A DNA stretch of 64,000 nt from Canicola haemoglobinophilus (GTDB lineage Bacteria; Pseudomonadota; Gammaproteobacteria; Enterobacterales; Pasteurellaceae), in NCBI RefSeq assembly GCF_002015075.1, contig NZ_MUXZ01000011.1, forward strand, positions 1 through 64,000, given 5' to 3'. Both the position numbers and the translations under genes were made by a program. A model generated the notes under the pieces. It saw only the letters and a list, made by a program, of their open reading frames with translations. It had not been told where the DNA came from and searched no databases. Shown piece by piece: positions 7,130 to 16,859 of this stretch; position 1 is the stretch's first letter; every line of letters starts with the position of its first letter.

Positions 7130-9793
7130 ATGTCAGATATGTTAAGAAATGACGTAGATCCGGTCGAAACCAACGATTGGTTGTTAGCGATCGATTCAGT
7201 AATTCGTGAAGAAGGTATTGAGCGTGCTCAATACATTATTGAGCAATTAATGCAACACGCTCGTGCAAATGCAGTATCCCTACCAACAGGTGTAAGTACA
7301 GATTACATCAATACTATTTCACCATCAGAAGAGCCTAACTATCCAGGTAATTTAGATTTAGAACGTCGTATCCGCAGTGCAATTCGTTGGAATGCGATGA
7401 TGATGGTATTACGTGCATCGAAAAAAGACCTAGAATTAGGTGGACATATGTCTTCCTTCCAATCTTCAGCAACGATTTATGAAGTTTGTTTTAACCATTT
7501 CTTTAAAGCTCGTACAGAGAAAAACGGCGGAGATTTAGTTTTCTTCCAAGGTCATATTTCTCCAGGAATTTATGCTCGTGCATTCTTAGAAGGTCGTTTA
7601 ACTGAAGAACAATTAGATAACTTCCGTCAAGAAGTTGCAGGTAAAGGACTATCTTCTTATCCACATCCTAAATTAATGCCTGAATTCTGGCAATTCCCGA
7701 CAGTGTCAATGGGTCTTGGACCATTGAATGCAATTTATCAAGCGCGCTTCTTAAAATACTTACATAACCGTGGCTTAAAAGATACTTCAGATCAAACTGT
7801 ATACGCATTCTTAGGTGATGGCGAGATGGATGAAGTAGAGTCTCGTGGTGCCATTGCTTTCGCAGCTCGTGAAAAATTAGATAATTTAGTATTCGTTATC
7901 AACTGTAACTTGCAACGTTTAGATGGACCGGTAACGGGTAATGGCAAAATCATTCAAGAACTTGAAGCGCAATTCAATGGTTCAGGTTGGGAAGTGATTA
8001 AAGTTATTTGGGGACGTCGTTGGGATCGTTTATTACAACGTGATACATCAGGTAAATTATTACAATTAATGATGGAAGTTGTTGATGGCGATTATCAAAC
8101 CTTCAAATCTAAAGATGGTGCTTATGTTCGTAAACATTTCTTTGGTCGCTACCCAGAAACTGAAGCATTAGTGGCAGAAATGACAGACGATGAAATTTTT
8201 GCACTTAACCGTGGTGGTCATGATCCATTAAAAGTATTTGCAGCATTTAATAAAGCAAAACAAGTTAAAGACAAACCTGTTGTGTTGTTAGTTAAAACCA
8301 TCAAGGGTTATGGTATGGGTGAAGCAGCTGAAGGCCGTAATATCGCTCACCAAGTTAAGAAAATGGATATGTCAGGCGTTAAACACGTACGTGATCGTTT
8401 CAATGTTCCAGTATCTGATGCAGAAATTGATAACTTACCTTATGTTAAATTTGCAGAAGGTACCGAAGAATATAAATATCTACATGAACGTCGCCAAGCG
8501 TTAAACGGTTACCTACCAACTCGTTTACCACGTTTCACACAGCAATTAGAAGTTCCTGCATTAGAAGAATTTGCACAATTATTTGAAGAACAAAGCCGTC
8601 CGATTTCTACAACAATGGCATTTGTTCGTTCATTAAACGTGCTATTGAAAAATAAATCTGTGGGTAAACACATTGTTCCAATTATTGCAGATGAAGCCCG
8701 CACTTTTGGTATGGAAGGCTTATTCCGTCAAATTGGTATTTACAACCCACACGGACAAAATTATACCCCTCAAGATCGTGAACAAGTATCTTACTATCGT
8801 GAAGCAATCGATGGACAAGTATTACAAGAAGGTATCAATGAACAAGGTGCAGTAGCATCTTGGTTAGCAGCAGCTACATCTTATTCAACAAATGATGTAC
8901 CTATGATTCCATTCTTTGTTTATTATTCAATGTTTGGTTTCCAACGTGTCGGCGATTTAATGTGGTTAGCTGGTGATCAGCGCGCTCGTGGTTTCATGAT
9001 CGGTGGTACTTCAGGTCGTACAACCTTAAATGGTGAAGGTTTACAACACGAAGATGGTCATAGCCATATCCAATCTGCTGTTATTCCAAATTGTATTTCT
9101 TATGACCCAGCATTTGCTTATGAAGTTGCGGTTATTATGCAAGATGGTGTACGCCGTATGTATGGTCCTGAGCAAGAAGATGTGTATTACTACATCACAA
9201 CCTTGAATGAAACTTATGACCAACCAGCAATGCCAAAAGGTGCTGAAGAAGGTATTCGTAAAGGTATCTACAAATTTGAAACTGTAACTGGTCAAGGTAA
9301 AGGCAAAGTTCAATTATTAGGTTCAGGTGCGATTTTACGTCACGTGCGTGAAGCTGCTAAATTACTTGCTGATGACTTCGGTATTACCTCTGATGTTTAC
9401 AGCGTGACTTCATTCACGGAAGTTGCTCGTGATGGTGCAAATGCAGATCGTTGGAACTTATTACATCCAGAAGCTGAAGCTAAAGTACCTTACATTGCTC
9501 AAGTAATGAACGATGCACCAGCCGTGGCTGCGACTGATTACATCAAACTATTCGCAGAACAAGTTCGTGCCTATGTACCAGCACAAAGCTATCGTGTATT
9601 AGGTACTGATGGTTTCGGTCGTTCAGATAGCCGTGAAAACTTACGTGAGCATTTTGAAGTGAATGCTCATTACGTTGTTATCGCTGCATTAACTGAATTA
9701 GTGAAACAAGGCTCTATCAGCAAAGATGTAGTTGCTCAAGCAATTGCTAAATATGGTATTGATGCAGATAAAATCAATCCTTTATACGCATAA
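7130..9793 (+). CDS. aceE: Pyruvate dehydrogenase E1 component, homodimeric type
   Basis: 887 residues, the usual length. It is the thiamine-diphosphate-dependent decarboxylating subunit of the pyruvate dehydrogenase complex and reductively acetylates the lipoyl groups of AceF. The ThDP motif begins GDGEMDEVESRGAIAFAARE and runs to NCNLQRLDGPV. The transketolase-like C-terminal domains contain GEGLQHEDGHSH and the C-terminal DGFGRSDSRENLR. AAGGAA precedes the ATG. It is first of aceE-aceF-lpd. A GC-rich hairpin separates it from aceF. Confidence 0.98.
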   Translation: MSDMLRNDVDPVETNDWLLAIDSVIREEGIERAQYIIEQLMQHARANAVSLPTGVSTDYINTISPSEEPNYPGNLDLERRIRSAIRWNAMMMVLRASKKDLELGGHMSSFQSSATIYEVCFNHFFKARTEKNGGDLVFFQGHISPGIYARAFLEGRLTEEQLDNFRQEVAGKGLSSYPHPKLMPEFWQFPTVSMGLGPLNAIYQARFLKYLHNRGLKDTSDQTVYAFLGDGEMDEVESRGAIAFAAREKLDNLVFVINCNLQRLDGPVTGNGKIIQELEAQFNGSGWEVIKVIWGRRWDRLLQRDTSGKLLQLMMEVVDGDYQTFKSKDGAYVRKHFFGRYPETEALVAEMTDDEIFALNRGGHDPLKVFAAFNKAKQVKDKPVVLLVKTIKGYGMGEAAEGRNIAHQVKKMDMSGVKHVRDRFNVPVSDAEIDNLPYVKFAEGTEEYKYLHERRQALNGYLPTRLPRFTQQLEVPALEEFAQLFEEQSRPISTTMAFVRSLNVLLKNKSVGKHIVPIIADEARTFGMEGLFRQIGIYNPHGQNYTPQDREQVSYYREAIDGQVLQEGINEQGAVASWLAAATSYSTNDVPMIPFFVYYSMFGFQRVGDLMWLAGDQRARGFMIGGTSGRTTLNGEGLQHEDGHSHIQSAVIPNCISYDPAFAYEVAVIMQDGVRRMYGPEQEDVYYYITTLNETYDQPAMPKGAEEGIRKGIYKFETVTGQGKGKVQLLGSGAILRHVREAAKLLADDFGITSDVYSVTSFTEVARDGANADRWNLLHPEAEAKVPYIAQVMNDAPAVAATDYIKLFAEQVRAYVPAQSYRVLGTDGFGRSDSRENLREHFEVNAHYVVIAALTELVKQGSISKDVVAQAIAKYGIDADKINPLYA

Positions 9794-9807
9794 TCAATAT
9801 TTTAACA

Positions 9808-9825
9808 GGGCGGAGAAATCCGCCC
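9808..9825 (+). promoter_or_regulatory. Intercistronic hairpin aceE-aceF
   Basis: GGGCGGA GAAA TCCGCCC perfect stem 14 nt after aceE, followed by ATAAAAATAGG rather than a T-run. It is more likely an mRNA-stabilising hairpin than a terminator. Confidence 0.55.
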
Positions 9826-9846
9826 ATAAAAATAGGATAAGATAAA

Positions 9847-11721
9847 ATGGCTAAAGAAATTCAAATTCCAGATATTGGCGGAGATGAAGTTACTGTCACT
9901 GAAGTTATGGTTAAAGCTGGAGATACTGTTGCTGTTGATCAATCAGTGATTAACGTTGAGGGTGACAAAGCATCAATGGAAGTTCCATCGCCAGAGGCAG
10001 GAGTAATCAAAGAAGTTTTAGTAAAAGTAGGTGATAAAGTTTCTACTGGCACATCTATGTTTGTATTAGAAGGTGCGGCAGAAGTTAAACCAGCAGAAAC
10101 TGTAGCAGAGGCTGCGCCTGCACCACAAGCGCAAAGTGCGGTTGCATCTATCATCGAAATTCATGTACCAGACATTGGTGGTGATGAAGTGAATGTCACT
10201 GAAATTATGGTGGCAGTAGGTGACAATGTTGCTGAAGAACAATCTATTTTAAACGTTGAAGGCGACAAAGCATCAATGGAAGTGCCAGCTCCTGTTGCTG
10301 GTGTAGTCAAAGAAATTTTGATCAAGGTTGGCGATAAAGTTTCTACAGGCACCCTTGTGATGAAATTTGAAGTTGCAGGTGCAGCTCCAGTGGCTGAGGC
10401 AGCTCAAGCTTCAGCGCCTGCTCCAGCAGCAACTGAAAGTGCGGTGCAAGATGTTCACGTTCCTGATATTGGTGGCGACGAAGTAAACGTGACTGAAATC
10501 ATGGTAGCGGTAGGCGATACTATTGCAGAAGAACAATCTTTAATTACTGTTGAAGGCGATAAAGCGTCAATGGAAGTTCCTGCGCCTTTTGCTGGTGTAG
10601 TAAAAGAAATTTTAGTGAAATCAGGTGATAAAGTTTCAACTGGTTCATTAATCATGCGCTTTGAAGTGCAAGGAAAAGCATCAGCTCCAGTAGCTGAAAC
10701 TAAAGCAGCACCGGCACCAGCGCCACAGGCAAGTCAAGCAGCGCCAGCTTCTCAAGCTGATGTAACAGCAAGTGCGGTATTTGCACATGCTACTCCAGTT
10801 GTTCGCCGTTTAGCTCGTGAATTTGGTGTAAACCTAGATAAAGTTAAAGGTACGGGACGTAAAGGTCGTATCTTAAAAGAAGACGTTCAGGCTTATGTTA
10901 AAGCAGCAATTAAAGCTGTTGAAAGTGGCAGTGTTTCTGCAACCCCAGCGACTAATGGCGCAGCAAATGGTGCAGGATTAGGATTGTTACCATGGCCGAA
11001 AGTTGACTTCAGTAAATTTGGTGAAATTGAACAAGTTGAGTTAGGTCGTATTCAGAAAATTTCTGGTGCAAACTTACATCGTAACTGGGTAATGATTCCG
11101 CATGTAACTCAATGGGATAAAGCGGATATTACGGATCTAGAACAATTCCGTAAAGAACAAAACGTATTAGCTGAAAAACAAAAACTTGATGTGAAAATTA
11201 CACCATTAGTATTCATCATGAAAGCAGTTGCTAAAGCGTTAGAAGCTTACCCACGCTTTAATAGCTCATTATCTGAAGATGCGCAGAGCCTAATTCTGAA
11301 AAAATACATCAATATTGGGGTTGCAGTTGATACACCTAATGGCTTAGTGGTTCCTGTATTTAAAGATGTGAACAAAAAAGGCATTATTGAATTATCTCGT
11401 GAGTTAGCTGAGATTTCTAAGAAAGCGCGTGCTGGTAAATTAACAGCATCTGATATGCAAGGCGGCTGTTTCACAATTTCAAGTTTAGGTGGTATCGGTG
11501 GTACACACTTTACGCCAATCGTGAATGCTCCAGAAGTTGCAATTTTAGGTGTGTCTAAATCTGAAATGACGCCAGTATGGAATGGTAAAGACTTCACTCC
11601 TCGCTTAATGTTACCGTTATCATTATCTTATGATCACCGAGTAATTGATGGCGCTGATGGTGCAAGATTTATTACTTTCATTAATGGTGTATTAAGCGAT
11701 CTTCGTCGTTTAGTTATGTAA
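9847..11721 (+). CDS. aceF: Pyruvate dehydrogenase E2, dihydrolipoamide acetyltransferase
   Basis: 624 residues. Three N-terminal lipoyl domains each carry GDKASMEVP (the first lipoyl lysine is K41) and are joined by Ala/Pro-rich linkers. A peripheral-subunit-binding domain (about 318-360, ATPVVRRLAREFGV...GRILKEDV) and the C-terminal catalytic domain with LSYDHRVIDGADGARF (His597) follow. It forms the core of the PDH complex. The three lipoyl domains are also near-repeats at DNA level, a source of recombination. It is co-transcribed with aceE and lpd. Confidence 0.98.
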   Translation: MAKEIQIPDIGGDEVTVTEVMVKAGDTVAVDQSVINVEGDKASMEVPSPEAGVIKEVLVKVGDKVSTGTSMFVLEGAAEVKPAETVAEAAPAPQAQSAVASIIEIHVPDIGGDEVNVTEIMVAVGDNVAEEQSILNVEGDKASMEVPAPVAGVVKEILIKVGDKVSTGTLVMKFEVAGAAPVAEAAQASAPAPAATESAVQDVHVPDIGGDEVNVTEIMVAVGDTIAEEQSLITVEGDKASMEVPAPFAGVVKEILVKSGDKVSTGSLIMRFEVQGKASAPVAETKAAPAPAPQASQAAPASQADVTASAVFAHATPVVRRLAREFGVNLDKVKGTGRKGRILKEDVQAYVKAAIKAVESGSVSATPATNGAANGAGLGLLPWPKVDFSKFGEIEQVELGRIQKISGANLHRNWVMIPHVTQWDKADITDLEQFRKEQNVLAEKQKLDVKITPLVFIMKAVAKALEAYPRFNSSLSEDAQSLILKKYINIGVAVDTPNGLVVPVFKDVNKKGIIELSRELAEISKKARAGKLTASDMQGGCFTISSLGGIGGTHFTPIVNAPEVAILGVSKSEMTPVWNGKDFTPRLMLPLSLSYDHRVIDGADGARFITFINGVLSDLRRLVM

Positions 11722-11728
11722 TATTCTG

Positions 11729-11752
11729 CGCCCCTAAATTTTCTTAGGGGCG
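11729..11752 (+). promoter_or_regulatory. Intercistronic hairpin aceF-lpd
   Basis: CGCCCCTAA / TTAGGGGCG stem right after aceF with a weak downstream T content. An uptake signal (AAGTGCGGT, 11765-11773) follows before lpd. It may attenuate read-through so that lpd level is set separately. Confidence 0.5.
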
Positions 11753-11804
11753 TTAAAACTGTTAAAGTGCGGTAAGAAACCGTCAAGTTTTAACGAGGTA
11801 AAAA

Positions 11805-13229
11805 ATGAATAAAGAGATTAAAACACAAGTTGTTGTATTAGGAGCTGGTCCCGCAGGTTATTCAGCAGCTTTCCGCTGTGCAGACTTAGGTTTAGAAACT
11901 ATTATTGTTGAGCGTTTTTCAACTCTTGGTGGGGTGTGTTTAAACGTAGGTTGTATTCCATCTAAAGCATTATTGCATGTAGCTAAAGTGATTGAAGAAG
12001 CGAAATCTTTATCTGAGCATGGTATTGTTTTTGGTGAGCCAACAACAGACATTGATAAAATTCGTGGTTGGAAAGAAAAAGTAATTAATCAATTGACTGG
12101 CGGTTTAGCTGGTATGGCTAAACAGCGTAAAGTACAAGTTGTTAATGGTTATGGTAAATTCTCTGGCCCAAATACAATTATTGTCGCTGGTGAAGAAGGG
12201 GAAACCACAATTACTTTTGATAACGCAATTATTGCGGCAGGTTCTCGCCCAATCCAATTACCATTTATTCCCCATGAAGATCCACGTATTTGGGATTCTA
12301 CAGACGCATTAAGATTAAAAGAAGTGCCTGAAAACTTATTAATCATGGGTGGTGGTATCATCGGTCTTGAAATGGGAACTGTTTATCATGCATTAGGTTC
12401 TAAAGTGGATGTGGTAGAAATGTTTGACCAAGTTATTCCTGCAGCGGATAAAGATATGGTACAAATTTATACCAAACGTATTGAGAAAAAATTCAACTTA
12501 CTATTAGAAACTAAAGTGACCGCAGTTGAAGCAAAAGAAGATGGTATTCATGTTTCAATGGAAGGTAAAGCAGCTAATGAAACTCGCCGTTATGATGCGG
12601 TCTTAGTTGCGATTGGCCGTGTACCAAATGGTAAATTAATTGATGCTGGTGTTGCTGGTGTTGAAGTTGATGATCGTGGATTTATTCGTACAGACAAACA
12701 AATGCGTACAAATGTTCCACATATCTTTGCTATTGGTGATATTGTTGGTCAACCAATGCTTGCGCATAAAGGTGTTCATGAAGGCCATGTAGCTGCAGAA
12801 GTTATCGCAGGACAAAAACATTACTTCGATCCAAAAGTAATTCCATCTATTGCTTATACTGAGCCAGAAGTTGCTTGGGTTGGTAAAACTGAGAAAGAAT
12901 GTAAAGCTGAAGGTATTAATTACGAAGTGGCTAAGTTCCCTTGGGCTGCATCTGGACGTGCAATTGCTTCTGATTGCGCAGATGGTATGACAAAATTAAT
13001 TTTCGATAAAGATACACATCGTGTGATTGGTGGCGCAATTGTTGGTACTAACGGCGGTGAATTATTAGGTGAAATTGGCTTGGCAATTGAAATGGGCTGT
13101 GATGCTGAAGATCTTGCATTAACTATCCATGCTCACCCAACTTTACATGAATCTGTTGGCTTAGCCGCAGAAGTTTTTGAAGGTTCAATCACTGATTTAC
13201 CAAATCCAAAAGCGAAAAAGAAAAAATAG
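11805..13229 (+). CDS. lpdA: Dihydrolipoamide dehydrogenase (E3)
   Basis: 474 residues. This flavoprotein reoxidises the dihydrolipoyl groups of PDH and 2-oxoglutarate dehydrogenase with NAD+. The FAD-binding motif is VVVLGAGPAGYSAAF, the redox disulfide is C45/C50 in GGVCLNVGCIPSKA, and the NAD motif is IMGGGIIGLEMGTVY. The C-terminal catalytic His-Glu pair lies in HAHPTLHE (H448, E449). The C-terminus is a Lys-rich tail. It is the last gene of the PDH cluster. Confidence 0.98.
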   Translation: MNKEIKTQVVVLGAGPAGYSAAFRCADLGLETIIVERFSTLGGVCLNVGCIPSKALLHVAKVIEEAKSLSEHGIVFGEPTTDIDKIRGWKEKVINQLTGGLAGMAKQRKVQVVNGYGKFSGPNTIIVAGEEGETTITFDNAIIAAGSRPIQLPFIPHEDPRIWDSTDALRLKEVPENLLIMGGGIIGLEMGTVYHALGSKVDVVEMFDQVIPAADKDMVQIYTKRIEKKFNLLLETKVTAVEAKEDGIHVSMEGKAANETRRYDAVLVAIGRVPNGKLIDAGVAGVEVDDRGFIRTDKQMRTNVPHIFAIGDIVGQPMLAHKGVHEGHVAAEVIAGQKHYFDPKVIPSIAYTEPEVAWVGKTEKECKAEGINYEVAKFPWAASGRAIASDCADGMTKLIFDKDTHRVIGGAIVGTNGGELLGEIGLAIEMGCDAEDLALTIHAHPTLHESVGLAAEVFEGSITDLPNPKAKKKK

Positions 13230-13249
13230 GCTAATCAGCTAGAAATCGT

Positions 13250-13280
13250 AAAGCGATCTTTTATAGATCGCTTTATTTTT
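13250..13280 (+). terminator. Terminator of the PDH operon
   Basis: AAAGCGATCT / AGATCGCTTT stem followed by ATTTTTTG. Confidence 0.85.
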
Positions 13281-13286
13281 TGCGTT

Positions 13287-13332
13287 AAAAGTGCGGTCAA
13301 AAATGAGCTGCTCCAAAAAGTACCGCACTTTT
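13287..13332. terminator. Inverted uptake-signal pair, bidirectional terminator
   Basis: AAAAGTGCGGT (13287-13297) and ACCGCACTTTT (13322-13332) form an inverted repeat of the Haemophilus uptake signal between convergent lpdA and the S24-like gene. Such pairs commonly double as terminators in this genus. Confidence 0.7.
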
Positions 13333-13344
13333 ATGCGGCAAATT

Positions 13345-13788
13345 TTATTTGGTTTCCTTTCCTTTCGGTTTCATTTGATGGATTGTGTTGGTTACTGTGC
13401 CAACGATAGATAAGTCTTTCCAGCTATCAGTTTTGATTGAATGTGCTTTATTGTCCAAAGGAAAGAAAATAAATTCACTATTTTCATAAGCAATCAATTC
13501 ATACAATTGAAATTGATTATTTAAATCTAAAACAATTAAATCATTAATCGCTAAGCTATCTTGTTTTTCGACAATAAGTATATCTCCTTCCTCAATTCCC
13601 CATGCTAATAAATTGGGATTTTTAACTTGCACAAAACAAGTTTGTTGAGGGCGTTTAATGCAGTAAAGATTGAGATCTAGCTTTTTATGCGAACTTCTAT
13701 CTCGCTGTTCAGTATCAATAAAAAATGGCATAGGCTGGTAGGAAAGTGCCGCGCCCATATTGCTAAGATTTTGATTTAAGTAACCCAT
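13345..13788 (-). CDS. S24/UmuD-like protein lacking catalytic residues
   Basis: 147 residues from ATG 13788, with GGAG 7 nt upstream. An in-frame TTG at 13800 is less likely. The fold signature is recognisable: FVQVKNPNLLAWGIEEGDIL aligns with the UmuD/LexA segment around the nucleophile (GDSM...GI.DGD), and FQLYELIAYENSEFIFFPLD follows. The nucleophilic Ser position is Asn here and the catalytic Lys position is Tyr, so self-cleavage looks impossible. Function is unknown. It may bind a partner such as a polymerase or RecA. It is convergent with the PDH operon. Confidence 0.75.
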   Translation of the reverse strand: MGYLNQNLSNMGAALSYQPMPFFIDTEQRDRSSHKKLDLNLYCIKRPQQTCFVQVKNPNLLAWGIEEGDILIVEKQDSLAINDLIVLDLNNQFQLYELIAYENSEFIFFPLDNKAHSIKTDSWKDLSIVGTVTNTIHQMKPKGKETK

Positions 13789-14053
13789 TTTTTTCTCCAA
13801 GCTTGATTCTAAATTTATAACTGATTATTTATACAGTTTATAATACTGTTTTTATATACATGGGGTCAATATCAGAATATAAATTTTTTTTAAAAATGGT
13901 CTTATTGAAACATTTTTTTTAATTTATAAAAGAAATAAGCAAAAATTTTTATTTTAATATTTTCTTTATAATAAATTTACGCTATCTTTACATTGAATTT
14001 GGTGGATCTTTGATAGATCTGGATTTTTAACTTAAATAACACAACATTATATT

Positions 14054-15295
14054 ATGAATACATCACGTCTTTTTTCATTATTTTTTCATGGAAGTCTAGT
14101 TAAACGGATTTCTATCGGTCTTATTTTAGGACTTTTATTGGCTTTAATTGCACCATCATTACAAGGTGCATTAGGCTTTAATCTTGCAGAGAAAGCAGGT
14201 TTCTTAGGTAAAGTGTTTGTACGTTCATTACGTGCAGTTGCACCTGTTTTAGTTTTCTTGTTAGTGATCTCAGCAATTGCCAATAAACAATTAGGCTCAA
14301 AAAGCAATATGAAGTCTATCATTGTTTTGTATTTATTAGGTACTTTCTTAGCTGCATTTACCTCTGTATTATTCAGTTTTGCATTACCAACGGAAATTGC
14401 ACTAAAAACTCAAGAAGGTTCTCTTTCTCCGCCTAGTGAAGTGACCGAAGTATTAAGCACTTTGGTGTTGAACATGGTAGATAATCCAATTAATGCATTA
14501 TTTAATGCTAACTTCATTGGTATTTTATCTTGGGCAATTGGATTAGGGGTAGCGTTACGTTATGCTTCAGATACAACTAAAAATGTCATGAATGATTTCT
14601 CAGAGGCGGTTTCTAAAATCGTTCATTTCATCATTAGCTTTGCACCAATCGGGGTGTTTGGCTTGGTTGCAGAAACACTCGCAGACAAAGGTTTAGGTGC
14701 ATTATTAGACTATGCTCAGTTACTTGTTGTACTAATTGGCTCTATGGCATTTACTGCTTTCGTTATCAATCCAATTTTAGTGTATTGGAAAATTCGCCGT
14801 AACCCATTCCCACTTGTATGGACTTGCGTGCGTGAAAGTGGATTAACGGCATTCTTTACTCGTAGTTCAGCGGCAAATATTCCAGTGAATATGGAATTAT
14901 CAAAACGCTTAAATTTAGATGAAGAAACCTATTCTGTTTCAATTCCATTAGGTGCAACTATCAACATGGCTGGTGCAGCAATTACAATTACTGTACTAAC
15001 TTTAGCAGCAGTACATACTTTAGGTGTTGAGGTTTCTTTCCCTACAGCAGTATTACTAAGTTTAGTTGCGAGTATTTGTGCTTGTGGTGCATCTGGTGTT
15101 GCTGGTGGTTCATTATTATTAATTCCTTTAGCTTGTAGCTTATTTGGTATTTCTAATGACATCGCTGCACAAGTAATTGGTGTAGGCTTCATTATCGGCG
15201 TATTACAAGATTCTGCGGAAACGGCTTTAAACTCTTCGACTGACGTTGTTTTCACAGCAGCAGTATGTTGGAGTGAAGAAGGTAAAAATTCATAA
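14054..15295 (+). CDS. sstT: Serine/threonine:Na+ symporter SstT
   Basis: 413 residues in the dicarboxylate/amino-acid:cation symporter family. It imports Ser and Thr with Na+. Diagnostic segments are RSSAANIPVNMELSKRLNLD, SIPLGATINMAGAAITITVL and GFIIGVLQDSAETALNSSTD, which match E. coli SstT closely. The 253-nt upstream gap is extremely AT-rich. A terminator follows. It is a single-gene transcript. Confidence 0.95.
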   Translation: MNTSRLFSLFFHGSLVKRISIGLILGLLLALIAPSLQGALGFNLAEKAGFLGKVFVRSLRAVAPVLVFLLVISAIANKQLGSKSNMKSIIVLYLLGTFLAAFTSVLFSFALPTEIALKTQEGSLSPPSEVTEVLSTLVLNMVDNPINALFNANFIGILSWAIGLGVALRYASDTTKNVMNDFSEAVSKIVHFIISFAPIGVFGLVAETLADKGLGALLDYAQLLVVLIGSMAFTAFVINPILVYWKIRRNPFPLVWTCVRESGLTAFFTRSSAANIPVNMELSKRLNLDEETYSVSIPLGATINMAGAAITITVLTLAAVHTLGVEVSFPTAVLLSLVASICACGASGVAGGSLLLIPLACSLFGISNDIAAQVIGVGFIIGVLQDSAETALNSSTDVVFTAAVCWSEEGKNS

Positions 15296-15317
15296 TTTTT
15301 TATCTAATTTTAAACGG

Positions 15318-15345
15318 AGCGGGTATGAAAATATCCGCTTTTTTT
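15318..15345 (+). terminator. Terminator of sstT
   Basis: AGCGGGTA / TATCCGCT stem (one G-U pair) with a T7 run. Confidence 0.85.
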
Positions 15346-15436
15346 ATGTTATTCAGACCGCACTTTAGTTAGATAAATAAAGCAAAATAGGCTACTATAT
15401 GTCGGCATTTTTATTATATTTTTAAAGGAGTATGTA

Positions 15437-16357
15437 ATGGAACTATTTGATGGTTTACCTGTTGCAACAATTATTTTCGTTTTATTAGTTGGATTTATTT
15501 TATATTCAACCTTAAAAACGGTTCCACAAGGCTATCATTGGACAATTGAACGTTTTGGGCGCTATACCCGCACTTTAACACCAGGGCTAAATTTTGTGGT
15601 GCCTTTTGTGGATCGTGTAGGTCGCCGCATTAATATGATGGAGCAAGTATTAGATATTCCATCACAAGAAGTGATTTCTAAAGATAATGCGAACGTGTCT
15701 ATTGATGCGGTTTGTTTCGTGCAAGTCATTGATGCACGTAGTGCTGCTTATGAAGTTAATCATCTTGAACAAGCGATTATTAATTTAACTATGACCAATA
15801 TTCGTACAGTTTTAGGTTCAATGGAATTAGATGAAATGCTTTCTCAGCGTGATAACATCAATAGCCGTTTATTAGCTATTGTTGATGAGGCAACAAACCC
15901 TTGGGGAATTAAGGTTACTCGTATTGAAATTCGCGATGTGCGCCCACCGCAAGAGTTGATCGCAGCGATGAATGCGCAAATGAAGGCTGAGCGTAATAAA
16001 CGTGCTGATATTTTAGAGGCTGAAGGTGTACGTCAAGCTGAAATTTTGCGTGCTGAAGGGGAAAAACAATCACGCATTTTAAAAGCTGAAGGTGAGCGTC
16101 AAGAAGCATTTTTACAAGCTGAAGCTCGCGAAAGAGCAGCTGAAGCAGAGGCAAAAGCAACACAAATGGTTTCTGAGGCTATTGCAAGTGGAGATACCAA
16201 GGCTATCAATTATTTTATTGCTCAGAAATATACTGAAGCGCTCAAAGAAATTGGTGGTGCAAATAATAGCAAAGTGGTTCTTATGCCACTTGAGGCTGGA
16301 AATTTAATTGGTTCCGTTGCTGGTATTGCTGAATTATTAAAAGGCGACAAACAATAA
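15437..16357 (+). CDS. qmcA: SPFH-domain membrane protein (QmcA/stomatin family)
   Basis: 306 residues. One N-terminal transmembrane helix (about 8-25) is followed by the SPFH/band-7 domain (VPQGYHWTIERFGRYTRTL...). A long Ala/Glu-rich coiled coil (about 185-245) is built from EAEGxRQAEILRAEG-type repeats. Members scaffold membrane microdomains and associate with FtsH/HflKC. It is followed 46 nt later by an NfeD-like partner, the conserved pairing of these families. A GGACGC/GCGTCC hairpin lies in the gap. Confidence 0.88.
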   Translation: MELFDGLPVATIIFVLLVGFILYSTLKTVPQGYHWTIERFGRYTRTLTPGLNFVVPFVDRVGRRINMMEQVLDIPSQEVISKDNANVSIDAVCFVQVIDARSAAYEVNHLEQAIINLTMTNIRTVLGSMELDEMLSQRDNINSRLLAIVDEATNPWGIKVTRIEIRDVRPPQELIAAMNAQMKAERNKRADILEAEGVRQAEILRAEGEKQSRILKAEGERQEAFLQAEARERAAEAEAKATQMVSEAIASGDTKAINYFIAQKYTEALKEIGGANNSKVVLMPLEAGNLIGSVAGIAELLKGDKQ

Positions 16358-16364
16358 TAATCAT

Positions 16365-16384
16365 GGACGCTCAGGCGTCCTTTA
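16365..16384 (+). promoter_or_regulatory. Short hairpin between qmcA and NfeD-like gene
   Basis: GGACGC TCAG GCGTCC followed by TTTA. It is a weak terminator or attenuator within the operon. Confidence 0.45.
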
Positions 16385-16403
16385 TTGTGAAGGAATATAT
16401 AAA

Positions 16404-16850
16404 ATGGAATGGCTTAATATTTGGACTTCTTGGCATTGGTTGATTTTAGGATTTGTACTTTTGATTGCCGAGATTATTGTTCCTGGCATTTTCTTGTTAT
16501 GGTGGGGATTAGCGGCGATTGTGGTTTCCATTATCAGCGTCTTGATTCCTGATTTATCTTTGACTGCACAATGTTTTATCTACGGTATTTTAGCGATAAT
16601 CTTGAGCGTTGCATGGTGGAAATATCAGCATACTAAAGATGAAAAAGATCAGGCAAATTCTTCTTTAAATCAACGAGATCATGCAATGCTTGGTTGTCGT
16701 GGTAAAGTTGAAACCATTGCGGATAATGGTATTGGGCGTGGTGCTTTTGGGGATACCACTTGGCGTATCCAAGGTGATGGACTGAAACAAGGGGATATTG
16801 TTGAAGTTCAAGCCGTGCATGGAATTACTTTAATTGTTCAGAAAATATAA
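16404..16850 (+). CDS. NfeD-like membrane protein (YbbJ type)
   Basis: 148 residues. Three or four hydrophobic segments lie in the first 85 residues. A C-terminal OB-fold NfeD domain follows (GCRGKVETIADNGIGRGAFG, ending GDIVEVQAVHGITLIVQK). These proteins pair with SPFH proteins in membrane quality control. It ends 9 nt before the oxidoreductase gene, so the four genes 15437-18043 may be one operon. Confidence 0.85.
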   Translation: MEWLNIWTSWHWLILGFVLLIAEIIVPGIFLLWWGLAAIVVSIISVLIPDLSLTAQCFIYGILAIILSVAWWKYQHTKDEKDQANSSLNQRDHAMLGCRGKVETIADNGIGRGAFGDTTWRIQGDGLKQGDIVEVQAVHGITLIVQKI

Positions 16851-16859
16851 GAGAAAGAA

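Noticed and set aside
9939..10655. Three minus-strand open frames with similar sequences inside aceF
   Set aside because: They are antisense shadows of the three repeated lipoyl domains.
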